Part shown: piece after piece, positions 45,567 through 54,576 of the stretch | How the letters are laid out: the number at the start of each line of letters is the position of its first letter | How positions within the stretch are numbered: the first letter of the stretch is position 1 | Position numbers and translations under genes: made by a program | The notes under the pieces: generated by a model | What the model was told of the DNA's origin: nothing | The model's input: the letters and a program-made list of their open reading frames with translations, nothing else | The model's database searches: none | From: Novosphingobium sp. | Lineage (GTDB): Bacteria > Pseudomonadota > Alphaproteobacteria > Sphingomonadales > Sphingomonadaceae | Direction: 5' to 3' | Assembly: GCF_030696665.1 (NCBI RefSeq) | Contig: NZ_JAUYRV010000037.1 | Span: 1 to 61,968, forward strand | Length of the DNA stretch: 61,968 nt

Positions 45567-46537
45567 GCGGACAACGTCCTTCGACAGGCTCAGGACGAGC
45601 GGATGTTGGGTTAAACGCCTTTCCTGAACCCGCTCGTGCTGAGCTTGTCGAAGCACCGCAGCGCAACGTGCGGGGCAAACTAACCCCCAACGCTCCGCTT
45701 GCCCCACTGGTCTGGTTCAAGTCCGGCGGCACTGCCGACTGGCTGTTCGAGCCGAAGGGCGTGGCCGACCTCCAAGACTTTCTGGCCAACCTCGCCCCGG
45801 ACGTTCCGGTCATGGCGCTCGGCCTCGGCTCCAACCTTATCGTCCGCGATGGCGGGGTTCCGGGCGTGGTCATCCGCCTCGGCAAGGCCTTTGCCAAAGT
45901 GGAGAAAGTGGACGAAGTCACACTCAATTGCGGCGGCGGTGCCAGTGGCATCCTCGTTTCCTCAACGGCGCGCGACAACGGCATCGCTGGGCTGGAATTC
46001 CTCCGCTCGATCCCCGGCACGGTCGGCGGTTTCGTGCGCATGAATGGCGGTGCCTATGGCCGTGAGGTCAAGGACGTGCTGATCGATTGCGACGTGGTAA
46101 TCCGCTCGGGCGAAATCGCCACGCTGCCGCTGTCGGAACTCGGCTACACTTACCGCCACTCAGACCTCACCGACGGCTGCATAGTTGTTGCCGCGCGCTT
46201 CCGTGGTGAACCCGGAGATCCGCAAGCGATCCAGACCGAAATGGACCGCATCAGCGCCGCGCGCGAGGCCTCGCAGCCGCTGCGCTCCAAGACTGGCGGC
46301 TCCACGTTCAAGAACCCTGATGGCAGGAAGGCCTGGGAACTGGTCGACAAGGCCGGTTGCCGAGGGCTGACCATCGGCGGCGCGCAAGTCAGTGAAAAGC
46401 ACACCAACTTCCTCATCAACACCGGCACTGCCACCAGCGCCGAAATCGAGGAACTGGGTGAGGAAGTCCGCCGCCGCGTGAAGGACAGCGCAGGCGTGGA
46501 CCTCGAATGGGAAATCAAAAGGATCGGCCGCAAGTGA
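45563..46537 (+). CDS. murB: UDP-N-acetylenolpyruvoylglucosamine reductase, with repeat-encoded N-terminal insertion
   Basis: 324-residue FAD enzyme producing UDP-MurNAc. Conserved MurB sequence begins at about residue 36 ([21 protein letters not shown]). FAD-binding [31 protein letters not shown] and the catalytic GGSTFKNP follow. Residues 5-32 are encoded by an 81-bp palindromic element (27-base arms, 27-base middle) placed in frame just after the GTG start, which still overlaps the murC stop. GTG 45668, right after the element, is an alternative start that would skip it. Confidence 0.94.
   Translation: MSGQRPSTGSGRADVGLNAFPEPARAELVEAPQRNVRGKLTPNAPLAPLVWFKSGGTADWLFEPKGVADLQDFLANLAPDVPVMALGLGSNLIVRDGGVPGVVIRLGKAFAKVEKVDEVTLNCGGGASGILVSSTARDNGIAGLEFLRSIPGTVGGFVRMNGGAYGREVKDVLIDCDVVIRSGEIATLPLSELGYTYRHSDLTDGCIVVAARFRGEPGDPQAIQTEMDRISAAREASQPLRSKTGGSTFKNPDGRKAWELVDKAGCRGLTIGGAQVSEKHTNFLINTGTATSAEIEELGEEVRRRVKDSAGVDLEWEIKRIGRK
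45576..45656. repeat. 81-bp palindromic (REP-like) element inside murB
   Basis: Two 27-base arms, 45576-45602 and 45630-45656, are inverted copies with 24 of 27 bases paired (core CTTCGACA.GCTCAG.ACGA), separated by 27 bases. The core resembles the CTTCGAC-AGCTCAG type of dispersed intergenic palindrome common in sphingomonads. Length divisible by three and no in-frame stop. Confidence 0.85.
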
Positions 46538-47475
46538 CTCTCCCCATACTCCACGTCGCCGTCCTCATGGGCGGCTGGTCGAGCGAACGCCCGGTAAGCC
46601 TGATGTCGGGCGAGGGCGTTGCCAAGGCTCTGGAATCAAAGGGCCACACGGTTACCCGTATCGACATGGACCGCGATGTCGCGCTGCGCCTGTCCGAAGC
46701 CAAGCCCGACGTCGTATTCAATGCGCTCCACGGGACGCCGGGCGAGGATGGCACGATCCAGGGCCTGATGGATATTATGGGCCTGACCTACACTCACTCG
46801 GGCCTTGCCACTTCGGTTATCGCAATCGACAAGGAACTGACCAAGCTGGCACTCGTCCCCCACGGCATCCCCATGCCGGGCGGGCGCATGGTCAAAACGG
46901 CGGACCTCTACAAGGCGGACCCGCTCCCGCGCCCTTACGTGCTCAAGCCTGTGAATGAAGGCTCCTCGGTCGGCGTCGCCATCGTCACGGCAGACGGCAA
47001 CTACGGCAATCCGATCAGTGCAGAGAGCAAGGGGCCGTGGCAGGAATTCGACCAGCTTCTGGCCGAACCCTTCATCCGCGGCCTTGAACTGACCACAGCC
47101 GTCATCGGAGACCGCGCCCTCCTCGTCACCGAACTGCGGCCTAAATCCGGTTTCTACGATTTCGATGCCAAGTACACCGATGGCATGACCGACCATATCT
47201 GCCCGGCTGAAATCCCCGACGAGATTACCGACGCCTGCCGCCAGATTGCCTTGCGTGCGCACCAGTTGCTTGGCTGCAAGGGCACCAGCCGCTCCGACTT
47301 CCGCTGGGATGATGAACACGGCGTCGAAGGGCTGTTCCTGCTAGAGGTGAACACGCAGCCCGGTATGACCCCGCTCAGCCTCGTGCCCGAACAGGCGCGT
47401 GCACTGGGCATGGACTATCCCGATCTGGTCGAGGCGATCATCGCCGAGGCCCTTAAGGACGCAGGAAAGGCCTGA
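46534..47475 (+). CDS. ddl: D-alanine--D-alanine ligase
   Basis: 313-residue ATP-grasp enzyme joining two D-Ala. VLMGGWSSERPVSLMSG (N-terminal), NALHGTPGEDGTIQG, ATP-binding VLKPVNEGSSVGV, and the Mg ligands in LFLLEVNTQPGMTPLSL are all family-typical. GTG 46534 overlaps the murB stop (GTGA). Three bases separate its stop from ftsQ. Confidence 0.95.
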   Translation: MTLPILHVAVLMGGWSSERPVSLMSGEGVAKALESKGHTVTRIDMDRDVALRLSEAKPDVVFNALHGTPGEDGTIQGLMDIMGLTYTHSGLATSVIAIDKELTKLALVPHGIPMPGGRMVKTADLYKADPLPRPYVLKPVNEGSSVGVAIVTADGNYGNPISAESKGPWQEFDQLLAEPFIRGLELTTAVIGDRALLVTELRPKSGFYDFDAKYTDGMTDHICPAEIPDEITDACRQIALRAHQLLGCKGTSRSDFRWDDEHGVEGLFLLEVNTQPGMTPLSLVPEQARALGMDYPDLVEAIIAEALKDAGKA

Positions 47476-47478
47476 ATC

Positions 47479-48444
47479 ATGGCGCAGACGATCAAGCGAG
47501 GCGGAAAGGGTGTGCGGCGTGCAGCAGCGGCGCGCACAACGCAGCGCAAGGTCCAGACTGCGCGCAAGCAGACCGGATCGCTGCTCGACAGCGTGATGGT
47601 GTGGATGCCGTTCAGCGAAGAGACGCTGCACCGCGTCGCGATGGCGCTCATCCTTGCGGCCACTGTGGCCATAGTCTGGACCGTCGCGGTCATGGCAGGC
47701 GTTCCCGCGCTCGCTTCGGAACAGGCCGCGCTGATTGCGTCGGATGCCGGGTTCAAGGTCAGCCACCTCGAAGTGCGCGGCGTCAACCGCATGAACGAAC
47801 AGAAGATCTACGAAAAGATCCTCGGCCAGAATGACCGTGCGATGACCACGCTGAATCTTGCCGCGCTGCGCGATGAATTGAACGACATTTCATGGGTCAA
47901 GGATGCGCGCGTCTCGCGCAAGTTGCCCGATACCCTGGTGATCGACATTGTCGAACGCAGTCCCCACGCGGTGCTGCGCAAGCCTGACCGGCTGGTGCTG
48001 ATCGACGATACCGGGGCTGAACTTGAAACGGTCAAGCCTGATCGCGCCAAAGGTATGCTGATCCTTACGGGCATGGCTGTGGGCCAGCGGGTGCAGGATC
48101 TCACCCATCTGCTCGATGCTGCCCCCGCGCTGAAGCCGCAAGTGGCCGAGGCCGAATGGGTGGGTAACCGCCGCTGGAACCTGACCTTCAAGACCGGGCA
48201 AGTCCTCGTCCTTCCCGAAGGTGACGAGAAGTCGGCAGGCGCGCTGCTCAGCTTTGCGCGCATGGATGGCGTCAATCGCCTGCTCGGCGGCAAGGTTGCC
48301 GCGTTCGATATGCGCGCAGCAGACCGCATCTACATGCGCGTGCCGGGCCATGCCGAGGAACAGGCCGAAGAAAAACGCGCCGCCGCCCAGGCCAAGGCCG
48401 AAGCCAAACGCATCGCCGCCGCCGCCCGCGCTGACGAGGGCTGA
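47479..48444 (+). CDS. ftsQ: cell division protein FtsQ
   Basis: 321-residue bitopic division protein. A basic cytoplasmic N-terminus (~50 residues) precedes one TM helix (about 55-75, VAMALILAATVAIVWTVAVM). The POTRA domain begins at FKVSHLEVRGVNRMNEQKIY and is followed by the beta domain (ISWVKDARVSRKLPDTLVIDIVERSPHAVL). The C-terminus is Ala/Lys/Glu-rich. Scaffolds FtsL/FtsB at the septum. Confidence 0.93.
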   Translation: MAQTIKRGGKGVRRAAAARTTQRKVQTARKQTGSLLDSVMVWMPFSEETLHRVAMALILAATVAIVWTVAVMAGVPALASEQAALIASDAGFKVSHLEVRGVNRMNEQKIYEKILGQNDRAMTTLNLAALRDELNDISWVKDARVSRKLPDTLVIDIVERSPHAVLRKPDRLVLIDDTGAELETVKPDRAKGMLILTGMAVGQRVQDLTHLLDAAPALKPQVAEAEWVGNRRWNLTFKTGQVLVLPEGDEKSAGALLSFARMDGVNRLLGGKVAAFDMRAADRIYMRVPGHAEEQAEEKRAAAQAKAEAKRIAAAARADEG

Positions 48445-48453
48445 TCGTACCAG

Positions 48454-49734
48454 ATGGCCACCCCGCGCATCACCAAGGTTTTTGCTGCCGTAAACATCGG
48501 CTCTTTCCGCGTGTCCGCAATGATTGCAGGCCTTTCGGAAACGGGCGAGATGGTCGTGCTCGGTTCTGGCCATCGCGCGGCGCAGGGGATCAAGCGCGGC
48601 TATATCACCGATATGCAGGCCGCGACGCACTCGGTCCGCGATGCGATCGAACGTGCCGAGAAGATGGCCAATATCGGCATCCAGAAAGTGTGGATCGGCT
48701 GCTCGGGCGCAGGCCTTGGCAGCACCACCGCCAAGGTTGAAGTCGACATCGGTGGCCGCCGCATCGAACAGGACGATATTGAACACCTGCTCGTGGCCGG
48801 GCGCGAAGTGATAGAGCCCGATGGCCGCACCGTTCTCCACGCTCAGCCCGCGCACTACACGCTCGATGGCGCACACGGCGTGCCCAATCCCAAGGGCCTC
48901 CATGCTGAACGGCTGGCCGTCGACATCCACGTCATGCTCGCCGATGGCGCGCCCATCCGCAACATCCGTGAAGCGGTGCAGAACGCGCATCTCGATGTGG
49001 AAGCCGTGGTTGGCTCGCCCATTGCCGCTGGCCACGCTTGCCTCACGCCAGAGGAGCGCGAACTCGGCGTCGCGCTGGTCGAATTCGGCGCTGAAGTGAC
49101 AACTGTGTCCGTCCATGCCGCAGGCATGCTGTTGGGCATGCAGGTCATCCAATACGGGTCGGGCGACATTACCGATGCCATCGCCTCAGCCTTCGGCATC
49201 CGCCGCTATCAGGCAGAGCGCCTCAAATGCATGTCCGGCTCGGCCATCGCCAGCCCCGCCGACCATCGTGAGATGATTCCGGTCAACGCGCCTGGCGATC
49301 CCGAAGGCGGTCCGGTCGCGCGCCATGCCGATGACAAGAACCGCATTCCGCGCGCCGAACTGATTTCGGTCATCACCCAGCAACTCGGGTTCTTCACCGA
49401 GGAAGTATCAAAGTCTCTCAAAGCGATGGGCTTCGTCGGTCAGACCGGCCAACAGGTCGTCCTAACGGGCGGCGGTGCGCAGTTGCCTGGCCTTGCCGAC
49501 TATGCGCAAGCGGCGCTTGGTCGCCCGGTCCGCATCGGCTCTCCGCCAACGATGGTAGGCCTGCCTCCCGGCCATGCGACTCCAAGTTCCACGACTCTGG
49601 TCGGCCTCGTGCTCTTCGCGGCGGCTGATCCGGTCGATATCCGAAGCATCGGCCCCGCCTACACGCCTGACGGCACTTACAAGGGCGTAGGTCTGCTCAA
49701 TCGGCTCGCACGCGCGGTAAAAGATTACTTCTGA
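48454..49734 (+). CDS. ftsA: cell division protein FtsA
   Basis: 426-residue actin-family protein that tethers FtsZ to the membrane. The fold is complete, including VLTGGGAQLPGLADYA (adenosine motif) and a C-terminal amphipathic helix (LLNRLARAVKDYF). The phosphate-1 motif reads AAVNIGSFRV instead of the usual DxG, and phosphate-2 reads VEFGAEVTTVSV instead of D-x-G-x-G-T-T. ATG 48454 is 9 bases after ftsQ; ~195 bases separate it from ftsZ. Confidence 0.93.
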   Translation: MATPRITKVFAAVNIGSFRVSAMIAGLSETGEMVVLGSGHRAAQGIKRGYITDMQAATHSVRDAIERAEKMANIGIQKVWIGCSGAGLGSTTAKVEVDIGGRRIEQDDIEHLLVAGREVIEPDGRTVLHAQPAHYTLDGAHGVPNPKGLHAERLAVDIHVMLADGAPIRNIREAVQNAHLDVEAVVGSPIAAGHACLTPEERELGVALVEFGAEVTTVSVHAAGMLLGMQVIQYGSGDITDAIASAFGIRRYQAERLKCMSGSAIASPADHREMIPVNAPGDPEGGPVARHADDKNRIPRAELISVITQQLGFFTEEVSKSLKAMGFVGQTGQQVVLTGGGAQLPGLADYAQAALGRPVRIGSPPTMVGLPPGHATPSSTTLVGLVLFAAADPVDIRSIGPAYTPDGTYKGVGLLNRLARAVKDYF

Positions 49735-49929
49735 ACGGCGTTTTCCACCGTTCCGGCCCAGAATAGCCGGAAACATTAGCCGTCATAGTGCTGCAACCTG
49801 TGGAAAAGGTTGTGGAGCCTTTGATTCGACAAGCCTGCTTGTGCAACAGGTTAATGTGAAATTGTCCAATCGCGCCAAAGACCGGAAACGGCCCACGGCG
49901 ATAGCACTGACCCGCTTGGGAGACCGACT
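49735..49929 (+). promoter_or_regulatory. ftsA-ftsZ spacer, probable ftsZ promoter region
   Basis: The only long gap in the dcw cluster (195 bases, no gene). It contains TGTGGAAAAGG and TTGTGGAG, resembling degenerate DnaA boxes, and TTAATGTGAAATTGT, a weak CtrA-like TTAA-N7 half-match. GGGAGA precedes the ftsZ ATG at a suitable spacing. A separate ftsZ promoter here is an inference from size and position. Confidence 0.5.
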
Positions 49930-51360
49930 ATGAGCATCAACATCGGACCGCCGGCCATCGACGAGCTTCGGCCCCGCATCACGGTGATCGGGGTCGGCGG
50001 TGCAGGCGGCAACGCCATCGCCAACATGATCAACGCGCAGATCGAAGGCGTCGAATTCATCGTCGTCAACACCGATGCGCAGGCGCTGAACAACGCCATC
50101 GCTGAAACCCGCATCCAGTTGGGGCCTGACATCACGCAGGGGCTTGGCGCAGGCGCACGTCCCGAAGTGGGCCGCGCCGCTGCCGAAGAAACGCTTGAGG
50201 AAATTGAGCGCGCGCTTGATGGCGTCCACATGGTGTTTATCGCGGCTGGAATGGGCGGCGGCACCGGCACTGGAGCCGCTCCCGTCATCGCCGAAGCGGC
50301 GCGCCGCAAGGGTGTGCTGACCGTCGGTGTCGTTACCAAGCCGTTCCTGTTCGAAGGCACGCGCCGCATGCGCGCTGCGGATTCGGGCATCGAGGAACTG
50401 CAGAAGCACGTCGATACGCTGATCGTCATTCCCAATCAGAACCTGTTCCTGATTGCCAAGGCGGAAACGACCTTCAAGGAAGCGTTCCAGCTGGCCGACG
50501 AAGTTCTGCAGCAGGGCGTCCGCTCCATCACCGATCTCATGGTCATGCCGGGCCTCATCAACCTCGACTTTGCCGACGTCCGCTCGGTCATGGGTGAAAT
50601 GGGCAAGGCGATGATGGGGACGGGTGAGGGCGAAGGCCCCAACCGCGCACTCGCAGCCGCCGAACGCGCCATTGCCAACCCGCTGCTCGATGGCGTGTCG
50701 ATGGCCGGTGCCAAGGGCGTGATCATCTCGATCATCGGTGGCGATGATATGAAGCTGCTTGAGGTTGACGAAGCCGCCAACCACATCCGCGAACTGGTTG
50801 ATCCCAACGCCAACATCATCTGGGGTTCGGCTTTCAATCCCGATCTCGATGGCAAGATCCGCGTTTCCGTGGTCGCCACGGGCATCGAACAGAGCAACGA
50901 ACAGGCCGAAATCGCCTCGCGCCCGGTCTCGATCCCCGGCACCTCGCGCGGCCCTGCCGTGCCTTCGGCGGCACCGGCCGCGCCGGCCTACACCCCGCCG
51001 CCTGCGCCAGAGCCTGCGCCTGTGCCTGCGCCTGCTGCCTTTGCCGCCCCGGCGGCACCTGCACCCGCGCCGGAACCGGAAGCATTCGATCTTACACTCG
51101 ATCTGACGTCTTCTCAGGAAGAGCCTGTCGCACCGTCTTCGGACGAACTGTTGCTTGGTGATCCTCAGGCAGCGCCAGAGCCAGCGATGCCGCGTCTCAG
51201 CCGCAGCGAAGAACCAGCCCCGGCAAAGCCTGCTGGCGGCAGCACCCTGTTTGAACGCATGGCCAATCTTTCGCGCGGAAATCGGCCGGAAGATGAAGAC
51301 AGCGATGAGGGCGGCTCGCTCAACATCCCGCGCTTCCTTGGGCGGCAGAACAACCAGTAA
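49930..51360 (+). CDS. ftsZ: cell division GTPase FtsZ
   Basis: 476-residue tubulin homolog forming the Z-ring. Nucleotide-binding [15 protein letters not shown] signature [11 protein letters not shown] (about residues 108-118), the T7 loop [11 protein letters not shown], and the conserved C-terminal peptide IPRFLGRQ that binds FtsA. Between residues ~340 and 455 lies a long Pro/Ala-rich linker, common in alphaproteobacteria. A hairpin (51369-51393) follows. Confidence 0.98.
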   Translation: MSINIGPPAIDELRPRITVIGVGGAGGNAIANMINAQIEGVEFIVVNTDAQALNNAIAETRIQLGPDITQGLGAGARPEVGRAAAEETLEEIERALDGVHMVFIAAGMGGGTGTGAAPVIAEAARRKGVLTVGVVTKPFLFEGTRRMRAADSGIEELQKHVDTLIVIPNQNLFLIAKAETTFKEAFQLADEVLQQGVRSITDLMVMPGLINLDFADVRSVMGEMGKAMMGTGEGEGPNRALAAAERAIANPLLDGVSMAGAKGVIISIIGGDDMKLLEVDEAANHIRELVDPNANIIWGSAFNPDLDGKIRVSVVATGIEQSNEQAEIASRPVSIPGTSRGPAVPSAAPAAPAYTPPPAPEPAPVPAPAAFAAPAAPAPAPEPEAFDLTLDLTSSQEEPVAPSSDELLLGDPQAAPEPAMPRLSRSEEPAPAKPAGGSTLFERMANLSRGNRPEDEDSDEGGSLNIPRFLGRQNNQ

Positions 51361-51368
51361 ATGCGATG

Positions 51369-51393
51369 AGCGGCGGCACCGGTTGCCGCCGCT
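51369..51393 (+). terminator. hairpin after ftsZ
   Basis: Stem AGCGGCGGC / GCCGCCGCT with a 7-base loop, 8 bases past the ftsZ stop. No U-run follows (TCATCTGC), so it may slow or protect the transcript rather than end it; the SPOR gene starts 32 bases later. Confidence 0.4.
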
Positions 51394-51424
51394 TCATCTG
51401 CAATGATGTATTGAGCGCGGCTGG

Positions 51425-53686
51425 ATGACAAATCGCTTCCCCTTCGCGCAAGGCTCACGCCTCGCCGCATCGCTGCTGCTCGCCGCAGTTTCTTCGCACG
51501 CGCTCGCCCCGCAAGCACTCGCGCAGGCCGGTCCTGCAACCGTCTCGCGCCCGGTTGTTCAATCCACTGCGCCAAGCCCGAGCCGCGAACTGAACGCCGC
51601 GCTCGCGCTCCTCGCTACTGATCCGCGCAATGTTGCCGCGCTGTCCGATGCTGCCGAAGCTGCGCTCAAGCTGGGTGACAGCGATGCCGCAATTGGCTTC
51701 CTCACGCGGGCTGATGAAGTGCAGCCCGGCAATGCGCGCACCAAGGCGCTGATCGGCAAGGCGCACCTGGCCGCTGAAAGTCCGGTCGACGCCATCCGCG
51801 CCTTCGATGAGGCCGAGCGTGCCGGTGCCGAAACATTCAGCATGGCCGCCGAGCGCGCGCTTGCCTACGACTTGGTGGGCGACAATGGCCGTGCCCAGCG
51901 CTGGTATCAGGTCGCTCTCAGCCGTGGCCCGAATGATGAGATAACGCGCCGTTTTGCCATGAGTCTCGCCATATCCGGGGACCGGCGCGGGGCGGAAACC
52001 CTGCTCGCTCCGCTGATCGAGAAGCAGGACCGTGCCGCCTGGCGCACCCGCACCTTCGCAATGGCCGTCACCAATGGCGCGGACGAGGCTGTGGCCATTG
52101 CCTATGCTTCAATGCCGCAGGATCTGGCTTCTGGCATCGCGCCCTATCTGCGCTTCATGCCGCGCCTTACCCCTTCACAGCAGGCCGCCGCCGCCAATTT
52201 CGGCCGCTTTCCGCGCGCGGCTGAAATGGGCCGCGATGATCCGCGCGTGGTGCAGTACGCCGCGCTCAATCCTCGTGCCCCGCGCGGTGCCGAAGCGGGC
52301 CTGATCCCCGCAGGTGCGCCGCTTGGCCCATCCAAAGCGTCGGCGTCAGAAAAGCCCAGCCGCGAAAAGCGCCGTCGCCCGGGCCGTAGCGATGAAAAGA
52401 CCGTGCTTGCGCAAGCCGCCCCGCGCACCACCGTCCCAGCGTCTGCAGCTTCGCAGCCTGTAACCGCCCAGCCCGTTACGCCACCGCGCGCCACCACGCC
52501 ACAGCGGCCTCCGGTGCTATCAGCTCTTGATGTGCCACCCGGCACGCAGCGTCCGCCGGTCCCGCCGATTCGTCCTAGCGGCAGCGCGGCTGCTCCGGTC
52601 CAGTCTGTCGCCTTGCCTCAAGCTGTCCCACCGGCCACGGTTCCGCCAGTCCGCACCGCCGCGGCCGCCACACCGCCGCCCTTACCGGCACAGGCACGGG
52701 CACAGGCACCCGCAACGCCGCCAGTCAGACAGGCTGCGGAGCCTCCCGTTGCCACGCGGCCAACCGCGCCAACATCGGGCAGCTTCAATCTCGCACAGAT
52801 TGGCAGCACCACCGTCACAACCTCGCCACCTGCCGCGCCTGCAGCGGTTACGCCAATCGCACCTGCGCCAACAAAGCTTGCGGCAACGGCGCTCCCGGCC
52901 ACGAACCTCGCGCCTGGCACACCTGATCCGGTCCCACCTGCGTCGGCGTCTGCTTCATCCGTGCCTGCATATACCTCGGCCGGGGCTTCATTTGCCCAAC
53001 CGGTTGCACCAAGCCCTGTACCAGCGCCAGCTTCGGCACCCGCCGCGCCCCAGCTTTCTGGCTCCGCGCTTGCCCAAACCGGCGCAGCAACGGCGTCACC
53101 AACGCCCGAGCCAGCGCGCCCCGTCGATTTTGCGTCCTTGTTCAAGACCTTCGAGCCGCCAGCTGAGGAGCGGGCAGCTACAGTCGCTGCTGTCGATATC
53201 ACGCGCCTGCCGCCCAAGCCTGCACCCAAGGCCGATCCGCGCGGCGAACGTCCCGATGGACCGACCGACGTCTCGCGCACGCCAGCCAAGGAAGCTGAAA
53301 AGCCCGCCGCCAAGGATGCCAAAACTTCGGCCAAGGACGCTAAGGCAGCCAAGGACGCTAAGGCAGCCAAGGATGCCAAGGACGCCAAGGCTAAGAAAGC
53401 TCAGCCCAGCCACCCCAGCCGCATATGGGTGCAAGTGCTGACCGGCGCGAACAAGGGTGTGATGGACAGCGAATGGCGTCGTCTCGTGAAGGAAGCGCCT
53501 GCACTGCTACGCAGCCGAAAGCCGTACCTTTCACCGTGGCGCAGCAATTTCCGTCTGCTCACCGGCCCGTTCGAAAGCGAGGCAGCGGCGCAGGAATTCG
53601 TCACCAAACTTGGCAAAGCCGGCGTTTCCAGCTTCCAATGGACCAGTCCTGCGGGGCAGGCTGTCGATACGCTGGCCCTCAAGTGA
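51425..53686 (+). CDS. exported TPR and SPOR-domain protein
   Basis: 753 residues. Signal peptide ending HALAPQALAQA. TPR-like helical repeats cover roughly residues 50-210 (ALALLATDPRNVAALSDAAE..., AIGFLTRADEVQPGNARTKAL). A Pro/Ala/Thr-rich low-complexity region of ~350 residues follows, then AKDAK repeats (~620-660). A C-terminal SPOR domain (~670-753; RIWVQVLTGANKG, FRLLTGPFESEAAAQEFV) would bind denuded septal glycan. This layout and its place right after ftsZ suggest a divisome-localised periplasmic factor. The proline stretch is repeat-prone and poorly alignable. Confidence 0.8.
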   Translation: MTNRFPFAQGSRLAASLLLAAVSSHALAPQALAQAGPATVSRPVVQSTAPSPSRELNAALALLATDPRNVAALSDAAEAALKLGDSDAAIGFLTRADEVQPGNARTKALIGKAHLAAESPVDAIRAFDEAERAGAETFSMAAERALAYDLVGDNGRAQRWYQVALSRGPNDEITRRFAMSLAISGDRRGAETLLAPLIEKQDRAAWRTRTFAMAVTNGADEAVAIAYASMPQDLASGIAPYLRFMPRLTPSQQAAAANFGRFPRAAEMGRDDPRVVQYAALNPRAPRGAEAGLIPAGAPLGPSKASASEKPSREKRRRPGRSDEKTVLAQAAPRTTVPASAASQPVTAQPVTPPRATTPQRPPVLSALDVPPGTQRPPVPPIRPSGSAAAPVQSVALPQAVPPATVPPVRTAAAATPPPLPAQARAQAPATPPVRQAAEPPVATRPTAPTSGSFNLAQIGSTTVTTSPPAAPAAVTPIAPAPTKLAATALPATNLAPGTPDPVPPASASASSVPAYTSAGASFAQPVAPSPVPAPASAPAAPQLSGSALAQTGAATASPTPEPARPVDFASLFKTFEPPAEERAATVAAVDITRLPPKPAPKADPRGERPDGPTDVSRTPAKEAEKPAAKDAKTSAKDAKAAKDAKAAKDAKDAKAKKAQPSHPSRIWVQVLTGANKGVMDSEWRRLVKEAPALLRSRKPYLSPWRSNFRLLTGPFESEAAAQEFVTKLGKAGVSSFQWTSPAGQAVDTLALK

Positions 53687-53869
53687 TGGCCTTGTTCTCA
53701 GACAGTTGTTCACCCCTTGTCCACAGCTTTCCCACAAGCTTGTCGAGTTTTGCCCAACCGCCTGTTAACCCGTGATTGTCGGGGCGGGGTGTTACCCCCA
53801 TTGACGGTTTGAGCAGCAGGCAGGACATTTCGTCCCGCCCGGGCCAACCAGCCGAGGAGGCCCGATCAC

Positions 53870-54391
53870 GTGTTCAGGGGACGGACGATGCGGACCGGTC
53901 ATGACGAGAACGAGCGCGAGGAGGCAGCGCCCGTCGACATGATCGCGTCGCTGTTCGAAGCGCGCGGCTGGCCGTGCGAATTCGTGTCAGACGATGAAGT
54001 TACCGGGGAAATTCAAGGATCTTGGGCGAATTATCAGCTGCGTGCCATCTGGCGGGTTGAAGATCACGTCCTGCAGATTCTCTGCCTGCCCGATATTCGC
54101 ATTCCCGATGACAAGAAGGCGGCCGTTTACGAACTGATGGCGCTGATCAATGAACAGGTGTGGATTGGCCATTTCGATATCTGGTCAAACGGCGCGGTCC
54201 TGCTTTATCGTCACGGCCTGATGCTGGGCGACGAAGGCCTGCTCAGCATCGGTCAGGCCCAGTCCGCTATTGAGGCGGCGGTGGACGAATGCGACCGTTT
54301 CTACCCGGCGTTCCAGTTCATCCTGTGGGGTGACAAGTCCCCCGCCGAAGCCCTCGCCAGCGCAATGGTGGACGCTGCCGGAGAGGCGTGA
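53870..54391 (+). CDS. YbjN domain-containing protein
   Basis: 173 residues. The core (PVDMIASLFEARGWPCEFV, YQLRAIWRVEDHVLQILCLPDI, LMALINEQVWIGHFDIW) matches the YbjN/bacterial sensory-transduction-like fold, a type III secretion chaperone-like domain of unclear role. GTG 53870 has GAGGAGG upstream; ATG 53888 with AGGGGA is equally possible. It lies ~185 bases ahead of proC. Confidence 0.8.
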   Translation: MFRGRTMRTGHDENEREEAAPVDMIASLFEARGWPCEFVSDDEVTGEIQGSWANYQLRAIWRVEDHVLQILCLPDIRIPDDKKAAVYELMALINEQVWIGHFDIWSNGAVLLYRHGLMLGDEGLLSIGQAQSAIEAAVDECDRFYPAFQFILWGDKSPAEALASAMVDAAGEA

Positions 54392-54411
54392 ACGCCTAGA
54401 ACCAAGGTATT

Positions 54412-54494
54412 GCGCCCCCGCGCAGGCGGGGGCCTCAGGCGTATCACGAAGCATCAGCGTAAACCTTCTGAGGCCCCCGCCTTCGCGGGGGCGC
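54412..54494. repeat. REP-like palindrome between ybjN and proC
   Basis: Arms 54412-54438 and 54468-54494 are 27-base GC-rich inverted copies (core GCCCCCGC..AGGCGGGGGCCTCAG) with a 29-base centre. Non-coding; could form a strong hairpin in the transcript. Confidence 0.8.
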
Positions 54495-54576
54495 GCGGCG
54501 TCTGGCAAGTTTTGACATTGCGATGGACCGTCCACAGCGCCAATGAGCGCCCATAAGCGACTCAAGGAACCCGCCC

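Noticed and set aside
43971..45707. 578-codon open frame on the minus strand opposite murC/murB
   Set aside because: It is antisense to conserved genes; high GC content leaves long antisense frames open. The His/Asp-rich translation has no family character.
53700..53770. Replication origin at the DnaA-box-like cluster
   Set aside because: Only two imperfect boxes, no AT-rich unwinding region and no dnaA, hemE or parAB genes nearby.
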